Source of the DNA: an uncultured Ruminococcus sp.
GTDB taxonomy: Bacteria; Bacillota; Clostridia; Oscillospirales; Ruminococcaceae
NCBI GenBank assembly: GCA_934474025.1
Contig: CAKSMF010000001.1
Coordinates: forward strand, 590,756 to 654,755
Direction of reading: 5' to 3'
DNA: 64,000 bases
Positions 53,922 through 62,659 of this stretch are shown one piece after another (within the stretch, counting starts at the first letter, position 1; every line of letters begins with the position of its first letter). The translations under genes and the position numbers were made by a program. The notes beneath the pieces were generated by a model, which was not told the origin of the DNA, did no database searches, and saw only the letters and a program-made list of their open reading frames with translations.

Positions 53922-55048
53922 AAACTATTGCAGACAAAATAACTGAATCATATATAAATAATCTGATTTTGCCTTCAGAACCGCTTTTCCCGATATGGAA
54001 CAGAGAAAACTTTATATTCCGGAAAACTGCAAAGTGGAACTATATTGACAACTGCATGATAAAAGCTGTAACAATGCTTTATGAAATCTCTGAAAATAAT
54101 GAACTTCTTGACTATGCAATAAAATTTATTGATGCCTATATTTCCGACGGAACTATTCCGACTATGCGTACAGAGGATTTTAACCTTGATAACATTAATG
54201 GCGGTAAAAATCTTATATATATTTTCCGGAAAACAGGGGATATACGTTATAAAAAGGCTATAAGAAAAATATACTCTCAGATTGAACGGCAACCCCGCCT
54301 TGAAAACGGAAACTTTTGGCATAAAGCTATTTATCCTTATCAAATATGGCTTGACGGATTCTATATGGCGTTGCCTTTTATGGCTGAATATGCTGAAATT
54401 ACAGGAAACTATTCACTTTATGATGACATTTACAGACAGTCCGAAAACGTTCGTAATCTTATGCGTGATTCTGTAACAGGATTATATTTTCACGGTTATG
54501 ATGAAAAGCGTTTACAGTGCTGGGCAGATAAAAAAACAGGTCTTTCTCCTGAATTCTGGCTGAGGTCTATGGGGTGGTTCGGAGCAGGTCTTGCTGATTT
54601 GTGCGAAATTGTTCCCGAAAATCACCATTTATATGATTTGTGTTCTGAAATGCTTTCTGAACTTCTTAAATCATTATGTATTTTTTGTGATTCGGATAAC
54701 ACTCTTAAACAATTACCGGCTAAACCTAATCTTTCTGGAAACTACACTGAAACAAGCGGTACATTATTATTTGCATATTCTGCCGTTAAATCTGCTAATC
54801 TCGGGATTTCCGGAACTGATATTTTAAATACGGGATTACAGGCTTTTGATTCTGTAACAGAAAAATATATATCCTTTGAAAGTGTCCCCATACTTAAAAA
54901 TATATGTCTTATGGCAGGACTTGGCGGGGCAGATAATCGTGACGGTTCTGAAAAATATTATCTTAATGAAAAAATAGTCTCAAATGATGCAAAGGGTATA
55001 GCTCCTTATTTAATGGCATATGCTGAAATAAAGAAAAGAAACTATTAA
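53918..55048 (+). CDS. GH105 unsaturated rhamnogalacturonyl/glucuronyl hydrolase
   Basis: 376 residues, an (alpha/alpha)6-barrel-type sequence without a signal peptide, so cytoplasmic. GH105 features include RTEDFNLDNINGGKNLI, HKAIYPYQIWLDGFYMA (with the catalytic aspartate), CWADKKTGLSPEFWLRSMGWFGAGL and YTETSGTLLFAYSAVK. It removes the unsaturated uronic acid from oligosaccharides made by polysaccharide lyases. GGAGG precedes the ATG, which overlaps the permease stop. Last gene of the operon, before a strong terminator. Confidence 0.9.
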   Translation: MKTIADKITESYINNLILPSEPLFPIWNRENFIFRKTAKWNYIDNCMIKAVTMLYEISENNELLDYAIKFIDAYISDGTIPTMRTEDFNLDNINGGKNLIYIFRKTGDIRYKKAIRKIYSQIERQPRLENGNFWHKAIYPYQIWLDGFYMALPFMAEYAEITGNYSLYDDIYRQSENVRNLMRDSVTGLYFHGYDEKRLQCWADKKTGLSPEFWLRSMGWFGAGLADLCEIVPENHHLYDLCSEMLSELLKSLCIFCDSDNTLKQLPAKPNLSGNYTETSGTLLFAYSAVKSANLGISGTDILNTGLQAFDSVTEKYISFESVPILKNICLMAGLGGADNRDGSEKYYLNEKIVSNDAKGIAPYLMAYAEIKKRNY

Positions 55049-55056
55049 AAAAATAT

Positions 55057-55100
55057 CCTCCAAAAAACTGTATTTTCAGATTTTTTGGAGGCATTTTATT
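55057..55100. terminator. Bidirectional terminator
   Basis: Stem CCTCCAAAAAA / TTTTTTGGAGG between the convergent GH105 and tcdA genes. Confidence 0.85.
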
Positions 55101-55783
55101 TATTTTTTTATAAGGTCTTTTATAACTTCACTTGCAATTATAAGTCCGGCAACAGATGGTACAAAAGCATTTGAGGCAGGAAAATCCGAACGCTTTACAA
55201 CAGGCTGTTCTTTTGAATAAACTGTTTTAAGCTTTTTAACACCTCTTTTACGCATTTCGTGACGCATAACACGAGCAAGAGGACAAACGGAAGTTTTATA
55301 TATATCCGCTACTTCAAAAGCCATAGGATTAATTTTGTTGCCTGCTCCCATGGAACTGATAACAGGTGTTCCGGCTTTTTGCGAACACATTATTATTTCG
55401 ATTTTTCCGGTTATAGTGTCAATGGCATCAACTACATAATCGTATTTTGAAAAGTCAATAAGATTAGATGTATCCGGCATAAAGAAGATATTATGTGTAG
55501 TTATTTTACATTCAGGATTTATGTCAAGTAGGCGTTTCATAGCTACTTGAGTTTTAGGTTGTCCGACAGAACTAAGGGTTGCGAAAATTTGACGGTTAAT
55601 ATTACTCATACAAACATTATCATTGTCAATAAGGTCAATAGCACCCACTCCAGAACGTACTAAAGCTTCTGCCGTATGACCGCCTACACCGCCAATTCCG
55701 AATACAGCAACATGAGATTTGCTTAAAATCTCCATTGCTTCTGAACCTAATAATAATTCTGTTCTCTGAAACTGTTCCATCAT
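55100..55783 (-). CDS. tcdA: tRNA threonylcarbamoyladenosine dehydratase (TcdA/YgdL)
   Basis: 227 residues of the ThiF/E1-like family: VAVFGIGGVGGHTAEALVRSG nucleotide-binding loop, DNDNVCMSNINRQI and DAIDTITGKI, plus the TcdA-type SMGAGNKINP. It cyclises t6A to ct6A at tRNA position 37. The start overlaps the ychF stop, so it is coupled to ychF. Two ATGs are adjacent and either could be used. Confidence 0.9.
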   Translation of the reverse strand: MMEQFQRTELLLGSEAMEILSKSHVAVFGIGGVGGHTAEALVRSGVGAIDLIDNDNVCMSNINRQIFATLSSVGQPKTQVAMKRLLDINPECKITTHNIFFMPDTSNLIDFSKYDYVVDAIDTITGKIEIIMCSQKAGTPVISSMGAGNKINPMAFEVADIYKTSVCPLARVMRHEMRKRGVKKLKTVYSKEQPVVKRSDFPASNAFVPSVAGLIIASEVIKDLIKK

Positions 55784-56874
55784 ACGTTAAATCTGAAAAG
55801 AACTATATCGCCATCTTGCATAACGTATTCTTTTCCCTCAAGACGTACAAGACCTTTTTCCTTAGCAACCGCCATAGAACCGCATTCCATAAGGTCGTCA
55901 AATGATACGACTTCTGCACGGATAAAGCCTTTTTCAAAGTCTGTATGAATTTTTCCGGCAGCTTGCGGAGCTTTAGTGCCTTTTGTTATTGTCCATGCAC
56001 GGACTTCCTGTTTGCCCGCTGTAAGGAATGAAATAAGTCCAAGAAGTGAATAACCCTCTTTTATAATTCTGTTTAGTCCGGAAACTTCAAGACCGAGTTC
56101 AGCTAAGAATTCTTTCTTTTCTTCGTCCGTCATATCGGAAATTTCTGCTTCTGTCTGTGCACATATAGGAAGTACTGCGGAATGTTCTGATTCTGCAAGC
56201 TGGCAGACGCTTTTATAATTTTCATTTGTATCAATGTTGTTTATAAAGTCATCTTCGGAGAGGTTAGCAGCATAAATAACAGGTTTTGCAGAAAGAAGTG
56301 GAGTAGATTTTATAATTTCTCTTTCATCGTCTGTAAAGTCAAATGCTCTTGCTGATTTACCGTTTTCAAGATGTTCTTTGAGGCGTTCAAGGAAATCTAT
56401 TTCAGCAAGGTATTTTTTATCGCCTTTTACAGCTTTTTTAGCCCTGTCAATGCGTCTGTCAACCATTTCTATATCAGAGAAGATAAGTTCAAGATTAATG
56501 GTTTCAATATCACGGAGGGGATTAATATTTCCGTCAACATGAATAATATTAGGGTCTTCAAAACATCTTACAACGTGTACAATAGCATCAACTTCACGGA
56601 TATCAGCAAGGAATTTGTTTCCAAGTCCTTCACCCTTTGAAGCACCTTTAACGAGTCCTGCAATATCAACAAATTCTAGAACTGCCGGAGTAAATTTATC
56701 AGGGTCATACATTTCTGCGAGTTTATCAAGGCGTTCATCAGGAACAGATACAATACCTATATTTTTATCAATGGTGCAGAAAGGATAATTTGCAGATTCT
56801 GCCCCTGCATTAGTGAGAGCGTTAAAGAGTGTGCTTTTGCCTACGTTTGGCAAACCAACCATACCAAGTTTCAT
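55780..56874 (-). CDS. ychF: Redox-regulated ATPase YchF (Obg family)
   Basis: 364 residues. G1 GLPNVGKSTLFNALT, FVDIAGLVKGASKGEGLGNKFL, the altered G4 that favours ATP (ANLSEDD region) and a C-terminal TGS-like domain ending EGKEYVMQDGDIVLFRFNV. It binds ribosomes and is implicated in stress responses. AAAGGA lies before the ATG. Confidence 0.95.
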   Translation of the reverse strand: MKLGMVGLPNVGKSTLFNALTNAGAESANYPFCTIDKNIGIVSVPDERLDKLAEMYDPDKFTPAVLEFVDIAGLVKGASKGEGLGNKFLADIREVDAIVHVVRCFEDPNIIHVDGNINPLRDIETINLELIFSDIEMVDRRIDRAKKAVKGDKKYLAEIDFLERLKEHLENGKSARAFDFTDDEREIIKSTPLLSAKPVIYAANLSEDDFINNIDTNENYKSVCQLAESEHSAVLPICAQTEAEISDMTDEEKKEFLAELGLEVSGLNRIIKEGYSLLGLISFLTAGKQEVRAWTITKGTKAPQAAGKIHTDFEKGFIRAEVVSFDDLMECGSMAVAKEKGLVRLEGKEYVMQDGDIVLFRFNV

Positions 56875-56897
56875 ATTTTTTCAAAAGTCCTTTCGGT

Positions 56898-59630
56898 TTA
56901 ATATTTATGATTAATTCTCTTGTTGTTCACAAGTGAATCAATTGTCGAATCAATAATTTCTACATCGTTTTCAGAACCAATATCACATGGATTACCGGCA
57001 AGTATTTTTATTTTTATATCAGATTCAGAAATATATACCTTTCCTGAACCTTGTGCTGTGCCTATTCCGGTAACTTTGTCACCCTCTGAATCAACAGATA
57101 TTTCAGTATTTTCAATATGAGTATTGACATTACCTTGAACTGCACCTATTCCCGTGTGATTAGCCGAACGCATTTTCATATAAATTTTACCGCTTTCAGT
57201 TATAACGCTTCCGTCACCGTTTTCTAAAGCTCCTATGCCGACAGCCTGAGCACCGGTACATGAAATGCTTATATCAGCGGACGTTGTAACAGAGGTTACT
57301 CCGGAAAAACTTCCTATACCGGCAATTCTTATACCGGAGCAGGTTATATCAACAATACAATTTTCGGAGATATTTATAATTGAATCGCCATTGAAACTGC
57401 CAATAGCTAATCCGTTATGAGTATGCATACAGATTTTTATTTTTCCGGAAACTATATTTATTTCGGAATCATCTTCATTAAATCCACCGCCTATGCACAT
57501 AGTCTGAATACCATTTGAAACTATTTCAAGTTTACCGGATATATTTATTTTTATATCACCATAACTGTGGTCATAATCGTTTCCTATGCCAATGCTTTCG
57601 GGTGCTTGACAGTCAATTATAAGATTGCCGTTTCCGTTAAGTTCAAATTGTGAACCCATAGGAACATATATTCCGGCATAACCGAGATAATTATTTTTTA
57701 CAACAGTTAAGCATAATCTTGCGTATTCACCGACTGAAATAGTAGGTTTGCCGTTATTGCTGATAATATTGACATTTTTTAAAGTAAGGTCACAACTATG
57801 GTTATCCATTATAAGAATGTTCATTTTAATTTGTTTTTTAGGGTCGCCTATAATAGTGAGCTTACTTTGTGAAATGTGAATATCTGTATATTTTTCAAGA
57901 GCAAGTTTAAGAAGATTTATTTCAGAATCATTCTGAGCGTTGTATATTTTTTTAAGACCTTCCGGACGTGTTTCGAGATTAGTTGTTATAATTTCGTCCT
58001 TTACTTTTGAGGGGATTTCTTTAAGAATTACAGGGCGGGGTTTTGCAAGATAATGACCTTGTACGAGGTCAACTCCTAATCTGATAACTGTTTTAAGTTC
58101 CTGTACTGTTTCGATGCATTCAGCAATGGATTTTAGTTTATTATCGTGACAAAATTCTACAATTTGTGTAACAAGCTGTTGTTTCTTTAAGTCATTGTGA
58201 ATATCCCTTATCAATGAACGGTCAATCTTTATGTAATCAGGAGCATATTTCAGGAGGTTTGAACTGTTTGAATAGCCTGTTCCGTAATCGTCAATAGCAA
58301 GCTGTACATTAATAAAATCACAACGTTGTTTTAATTTTTGAATACCTCTTTTTGTTGAATAGCTTTCCTCAACAATTTCAATAACGGTTCTTTCAAGAAG
58401 TTCACCATAATTGAGGTACAATTCATTGAAATCATCATCTGTAAGAATATTTGATGGTATGCAGTTTATAAAAAGCCTGTGTTCCTTGAAAGCATTTTTA
58501 TTTTGACTTATAAAGCGAAGAGTATTGAAAAATGTCAGCTTTTCTATAGTATAAAGCATATTTTGTTCGTTTGCGATACGAAGAATCTGTTTTGGTGTCA
58601 TGAAATTTTCGCCGGTAGTACGCATAAGTGCTTCATATGCAAAAATTTCACCATTATGGGTATCAACAATAGGTTGCAGATAATAAGTAAGCAGATTGTT
58701 GTGGACTATGTTAAGAAAAATCTGAGCGTGTTTATAAGAATCCTCTTCACGTACATAGCTTTCTTCAGAAAACCAGTTTATAACAGAACGCTTTAAAGAA
58801 CGTGCTTCATATAATGCAAATTCTGAATAATTAATCAGTGTATTAAAATCGGTAGCTTCATTCGGATATGAAACACAACCTATTGAAAGACTAAGATTGC
58901 TTTTATCGGAAATATCTATTATTTCACCGAAATCGTCAGTAGGTTTGCAATTTCTTACAGCCTCGTCCATTTTGTTAAGAAGATTACAAACGGTCATTTT
59001 ATCGCAGTCACAGAAAAATGCATATATTTCATAATCAGACCTTGAACCTATTATAATGTTTGGTTTTGAGAAGCTTTTTAATGTTTCTGCGACTGATACT
59101 ATGCAGTTGTTTGTATTATCGACTGTAAGAAATGAACCTAATTTTTCGATACCATTAATATATATTGCACTGAAAAAACATTGACTTGTAGCTGTCATAC
59201 ATTGTTTCACTCTTTGTGAAAATGATTCATAAGACATTAATCTTGTTATCGGGTCAAATTCTTTAATAATGTGTTTTTTATTTGATTCTTCAACCTGTCG
59301 TGTAAAATCCTGTACAAAGCCAAGCCATTCATCACTGTTTTCATATATGTTCATTTTGATGTAGCGGGTACGATTTCCGGTAGTAAAACGGTATATATGT
59401 TTTTGGTTTTCGACTGGATTTTTTGAAATAAGTTCCAGAAGATTAAAAAATTCAAATTCATTAAGTTTATTGTTTCTACAGAAAAGCATATCGCAAGCGA
59501 CTTTATCAAGATAAGCGGTTTTATTTTTTGATATATATGTAAACGCTCCTATATTTCCGACGAATTGCTGAAATATAAGCCAATCAGAGCTTAACGTCGG
59601 TGGAGTCGTATCAAAATTGAAAATGCTCAT
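56898..59630 (-). CDS. EAL c-di-GMP phosphodiesterase with degenerate GGDEF and beta-helix-like repeat domain
   Basis: 910 residues. An N-terminal PAS-like region (1-115) is followed by a GGDEF-like domain (about 125-290) with SDYE in place of GDEF, so it should not make c-di-GMP. The EAL domain (about 300-540) keeps EALMR (333), EIVEES (418), the DDYGTG aspartates (447-448), Lys468, AECIET and QGHYL, so hydrolysis is likely. From about 580 a beta-rich domain repeats a GIG/GIGS motif every 28-30 residues (681, 713, 743, 771, 798, 827, 855). There is no signal peptide or membrane helix. The start is ambiguous: ATG 59630 is three bases after GAGGGAG; ATG 59642 lies before it. Confidence 0.85.
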   Translation of the reverse strand: MSIFNFDTTPPTLSSDWLIFQQFVGNIGAFTYISKNKTAYLDKVACDMLFCRNNKLNEFEFFNLLELISKNPVENQKHIYRFTTGNRTRYIKMNIYENSDEWLGFVQDFTRQVEESNKKHIIKEFDPITRLMSYESFSQRVKQCMTATSQCFFSAIYINGIEKLGSFLTVDNTNNCIVSVAETLKSFSKPNIIIGSRSDYEIYAFFCDCDKMTVCNLLNKMDEAVRNCKPTDDFGEIIDISDKSNLSLSIGCVSYPNEATDFNTLINYSEFALYEARSLKRSVINWFSEESYVREEDSYKHAQIFLNIVHNNLLTYYLQPIVDTHNGEIFAYEALMRTTGENFMTPKQILRIANEQNMLYTIEKLTFFNTLRFISQNKNAFKEHRLFINCIPSNILTDDDFNELYLNYGELLERTVIEIVEESYSTKRGIQKLKQRCDFINVQLAIDDYGTGYSNSSNLLKYAPDYIKIDRSLIRDIHNDLKKQQLVTQIVEFCHDNKLKSIAECIETVQELKTVIRLGVDLVQGHYLAKPRPVILKEIPSKVKDEIITTNLETRPEGLKKIYNAQNDSEINLLKLALEKYTDIHISQSKLTIIGDPKKQIKMNILIMDNHSCDLTLKNVNIISNNGKPTISVGEYARLCLTVVKNNYLGYAGIYVPMGSQFELNGNGNLIIDCQAPESIGIGNDYDHSYGDIKINISGKLEIVSNGIQTMCIGGGFNEDDSEINIVSGKIKICMHTHNGLAIGSFNGDSIINISENCIVDITCSGIRIAGIGSFSGVTSVTTSADISISCTGAQAVGIGALENGDGSVITESGKIYMKMRSANHTGIGAVQGNVNTHIENTEISVDSEGDKVTGIGTAQGSGKVYISESDIKIKILAGNPCDIGSENDVEIIDSTIDSLVNNKRINHKY

Positions 59631-59713
59631 AAACTCCCTCATTACTACAAAACAGCAGTTTCTGCATTTTCGGTATGCAGATAACCGGATTTAATAAAAC
59701 GATATTTTAATAT

Positions 59714-59742
59714 ATTATACATCATAATTAACAAAAAGTCAA
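59714..59742 (-). promoter_or_regulatory. Promoter of the EAL gene
   Basis: Minus strand TTGACT, 17 bases, TATAAT, with an 80-base leader before the start. Confidence 0.75.
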
Positions 59743-59781
59743 TAATAAATATGAAAGTAAACAGATAACATTATTGTAGCC

Positions 59782-59823
59782 TATCACGCAAAATACAAAA
59801 TTTATCATGCAAAATACAAAAAA
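59782..59823. repeat. 21-bp tandem direct repeat
   Basis: Two adjacent copies of TATCAYGCAAAATACAAAAWW, differing at three positions. They sit between the bacterial EAL gene and the end of the prophage. Confidence 0.6.
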
Positions 59824-59889
59824 ATCACTTTAAAAAATTACATAATGTAAAAATTGTGAAAAATGATATCTGAATACAAATATAAAAAA

Positions 59890-59932
59890 ATACCCCTCAA
59901 AGATTGTTAAAATGGTCTTTGAGGGGTATTTA
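59890..59932 (-). terminator. Terminator of the prophage lysis genes
   Basis: Stem ATACCCCTCAAAGA / TCTTTGAGGGGTAT with a 12-base loop and a T-run on the minus strand, 4 bases beyond the endolysin stop. Confidence 0.85.
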
Positions 59933-59935
59933 ATT

Positions 59936-60484
59936 TTACTTTTCTGTAAGTACTCCAGTATATGTAGTATCATCAATAGTGAGACTGATATTTTTAGTTT
60001 TTTTGGATTGAATGTCAGTTCTGGATATTCCGTAGTATTTATAGAAGTCGTCCGTAACAGAGTATGCAGTGGTCTTAACTTCGTCACCACGCCAGAAATT
60101 AGAAGTGCGTACATCAACATGAGTTGCGGTGTATGTGTTATCAATGTTGGCGACACCTCCGAAACCGATATCCTGAGCGATACAGCTTACTTTTTTAGAC
60201 GATATTTTATTGTTTGATTGGTCATAACAAACGATATCAGCAGCATTACCATAGACATGATGTCCAGACCCAGACCCGCCAACAGTTTTATCATGATTGA
60301 CACAGCGATAACCGGAATTTATGATAATCTTTGAACAGTTCAATTTTTTATAGAGCTGTTCGAGCTTTTCGGGAAGTTCGGGATTGATAATAGTGTCATG
60401 ACTTTGTCCGCACTTGCAACGAAACTCAGACACGTTGAAGTGTGTTGTGAGTTGAGTTTTGTCGTTTGATTTGTAAGTAGACAT
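59936..60484 (-). CDS. Phage endolysin, M15-type peptidase
   Basis: 182 residues from ATG 60484 (AGAGAGGT upstream). Zinc-peptidase motifs of the M15A family: SGYRCVNHDKTVGGSGSGHH with GNAADIV, and ATHVDVR, giving the His-Asp-His set. A short C-terminal extension (SLTIDDTTYTG) may be a wall-binding or phage-specific tail. It has no signal peptide, so release depends on the holin. It is the last gene of the prophage module here. Confidence 0.88.
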   Translation of the reverse strand: MSTYKSNDKTQLTTHFNVSEFRCKCGQSHDTIINPELPEKLEQLYKKLNCSKIIINSGYRCVNHDKTVGGSGSGHHVYGNAADIVCYDQSNNKISSKKVSCIAQDIGFGGVANIDNTYTATHVDVRTSNFWRGDEVKTTAYSVTDDFYKYYGISRTDIQSKKTKNISLTIDDTTYTGVLTEK

Positions 60485-60501
60485 ATAATTTACCTCTCTT
60501 T

Positions 60502-61572
60502 TCAATTTCTTGATTTATAAAAATTAGCGATTTTTCCGCCAATAAAATCACCAAGTAAGCCGTAATCCTCTTCGATTTTAGGGTGCGAATAGTTCGGACC
60601 TGTATTCATGTTGTAACCACCACTGTGTTGTTTCCAATTTTGACAGTAGTTTGATTCCCACCAATTGACATATGCCACATGATTATTATGGCAAAGTGTT
60701 GATACTTCTGAATCAAATTCATTCAGTGACCACCCCGCCTGACGTTCCTTGCCGTCCCAAACATCATTATTTGTGCCTATAGACGTTGAGCCACAAGGTG
60801 CAGGCTGAATAATAACAAGTGTTGCCTTTGGTACATTGTTTTTTACATGGTCAATAATCGCTTTAATTGCTCCACAAATAGTTCCATCATTTGCTCCCGC
60901 AGACGATGTACCAAGGTTTATAGACGACTTATCATTAGCACCACCCATGACAGTAATTAAAGAGACCCCCGTAAAATCGTATGCAATTATGTTTCCGGTG
61001 ATTGTGTCGCCACCTGAACCAACTTTCACAAATCCTGCACCACTTGACCCTTGATTGTCAAAATTATTGTCAGTTCCGGTGGCAACAGCGATTCTTGTGG
61101 GTATTCTGTACTTTTCGGCTGCTTGTGTGTAATGTACTCCAGGAGTGTCACCCCAAACTGCACCCCAGGTGAGAGAATCGCCGAAAGCAACGTATTTTCC
61201 GCTTATTGCATAAGGATTGCTTTTAGAAGTAATCAGTTTCCAATCAGACCAACTTCCACCAGATTTTCCACGCCTTTTATACACATTAACATTTGAAAAT
61301 GCAGAATAAATCTGTTGAGTCCAATTTCCAGAGGTTTCAACCCATAAAAATCCGGAAGTTTCACCAGTTGGAAGATTTGAGTATGTATTTCTGCTATCAA
61401 TAAGAAACACACCATTGCCACCAACAGAATTCAAATCAGTGTTTGCGACAAGAATTCCTTTATCTTTGATAACGATATCTTCTAAAGAATTTACTTTAGT
61501 ATAGGCGTTTTTTCCCTCATTCAAAGCTGAATTTACGGCATCAGCATTTATATAATCTTTAAGCTTTCCCAT
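60502..61572 (-). CDS. Phage tail protein with SGNH/GDSL esterase domain
   Basis: 356 residues. N-terminus (1-120) resembles phage tail or knob segments (TGETSGFLWVETSGNWTQQIY, WSDWKLI). The C-terminal SGNH hydrolase has block I VAFGDSLTWG, block III GGANDKS and a C-terminal SHPKIEEDYG with the catalytic His. This arrangement suggests a receptor-binding tail protein that deacylates the host surface glycan. Its ribosome site AAGGAGG lies in the end of the small upstream gene. Confidence 0.85.
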   Translation of the reverse strand: MGKLKDYINADAVNSALNEGKNAYTKVNSLEDIVIKDKGILVANTDLNSVGGNGVFLIDSRNTYSNLPTGETSGFLWVETSGNWTQQIYSAFSNVNVYKRRGKSGGSWSDWKLITSKSNPYAISGKYVAFGDSLTWGAVWGDTPGVHYTQAAEKYRIPTRIAVATGTDNNFDNQGSSGAGFVKVGSGGDTITGNIIAYDFTGVSLITVMGGANDKSSINLGTSSAGANDGTICGAIKAIIDHVKNNVPKATLVIIQPAPCGSTSIGTNNDVWDGKERQAGWSLNEFDSEVSTLCHNNHVAYVNWWESNYCQNWKQHSGGYNMNTGPNYSHPKIEEDYGLLGDFIGGKIANFYKSRN

Positions 61573-61575
61573 ACT

Positions 61576-61749
61576 TTACCTCCTTGTTTTTAATGTTTCG
61601 CCGTTTGAGGTCAATAATTCCTGCATATCCAGCGTTATCAAAACAGGAGGATTTTTATTGGTATTTTTTAAATTCCGAACAATCAATAAATCATGTAAAT
61701 TGTTCGATGGTAAGTTTTTCATAGCTCTGATAATATCGTGGATATTCAT
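61576..61749 (-). CDS. Small phage protein, unknown
   Basis: 57 residues encoded between the fibre/baseplate gene and the SGNH tail gene, starting MNIHDIIRAMKNLPSNN. A strong CAGGAGGTG site lies 9 bases before the ATG, and its last codons supply the ribosome site of the next gene. No recognisable domain. Position and spacing make it likely real. Confidence 0.65.
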   Translation of the reverse strand: MNIHDIIRAMKNLPSNNLHDLLIVRNLKNTNKNPPVLITLDMQELLTSNGETLKTRR

Positions 61750-61776
61750 AAATTCTTTTCACCTCCTGAATTTACA

Positions 61777-62466
61777 TCAAGTAGTTTGAGTTTCTACTGC
61801 CGTTCCGGCGAATGCATACCATTTCCCCCATTTACCCGACACTTTAGAAATAGTGTAAAAACGGTCACAGTACTGTGTTCCGGTTGGATAAAGTGTCATA
61901 AATGCTGTATTTTTCGAGTATACATATATTTTGACCACAATGTTATCGTCAATCGGAATATCGGAAATACCAGAGCCTTTAAGAATCATGGCTTGAGACT
62001 CACCGATATTCAAATTGTCAGCATAAGAACAAAGACTTGAATATGTAACTGGATTAATTGTTGGTATACCATTTATCGCAGAAATTTGCGATTTTAAGGC
62101 AGTATCATCATAATTTGAAAGTGAAGATAACTTGTTTTTTTCGGTTGTTGTGTAATCATTTGAAGACAATCCCATTCCGGCGGCTTTATCGATTTTATTT
62201 GCAAGCAAATTGTCAATTTGAGATTTATTGTAATAGTCTGATAAATCGACATTTTCAGCACTTTCGCCATTTTCGGAGTTATGCCATACACCATCACTTC
62301 CCATGACATAAATATCGCCGGATTTTATTATGTACGCTGTGCTACCTTGCGACAGCTTGCGTCCCTCTACGGTTTCGAGAGTGGAAATATCAGACAAATC
62401 ATCTGCGAAAATCTCCGCTACAACCCTATCGCCAGAAATCAACATTATATTTGTGACACTAATCAT
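61777..62466 (-). CDS. Phage tail fibre/baseplate protein
   Basis: 229 residues from ATG 62466 (AAAGGAG seven bases upstream). N-terminal beta-rich region (MISVTNIMLISGDRVVAEIF), a short collagen-free coiled segment (SDYYNKSQIDNLLANKIDKA, DYTTTEKNKLSSL) typical of tail fibre trimerisation stems, and a beta-rich C-terminus ending in KWGKWYAFAGT, similar to pyocin-knob ends. It precedes the small gene and the esterase tail protein in the late operon. Confidence 0.75.
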   Translation of the reverse strand: MISVTNIMLISGDRVVAEIFADDLSDISTLETVEGRKLSQGSTAYIIKSGDIYVMGSDGVWHNSENGESAENVDLSDYYNKSQIDNLLANKIDKAAGMGLSSNDYTTTEKNKLSSLSNYDDTALKSQISAINGIPTINPVTYSSLCSYADNLNIGESQAMILKGSGISDIPIDDNIVVKIYVYSKNTAFMTLYPTGTQYCDRFYTISKVSGKWGKWYAFAGTAVETQTT

Positions 62467-62659
62467 TTTTGTTTCTCCTTTTTTCGTTTTGCGTTCCAAA
62501 ATAAAACGATATAACAACGGTAAAAATCGTTAAAAACTGGTCGGCAGATATATCACCTTTAGCTGTTCCAACTGCAAAAACTCCAGTTAGAACAAGCGTT
62601 ATAATTGATTTGACATCGATTAATTTTGCGAGTTTATCTTTCGCTGTTGTCCATCTCAT
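62459..62659 (-). CDS. Phage holin-like protein
   Basis: 66 residues with two hydrophobic segments (about 14-32 and 38-56) and a charged C-terminus (NEKRRNKND), typical of small class II-like phage holins. It overlaps the tail protein upstream by 26 bases and the fibre gene downstream by 8. It should form the membrane pore for the M15 endolysin four genes later. Confidence 0.8.
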   Translation of the reverse strand: MRWTTAKDKLAKLIDVKSIITLVLTGVFAVGTAKGDISADQFLTIFTVVISFYFGTQNEKRRNKND

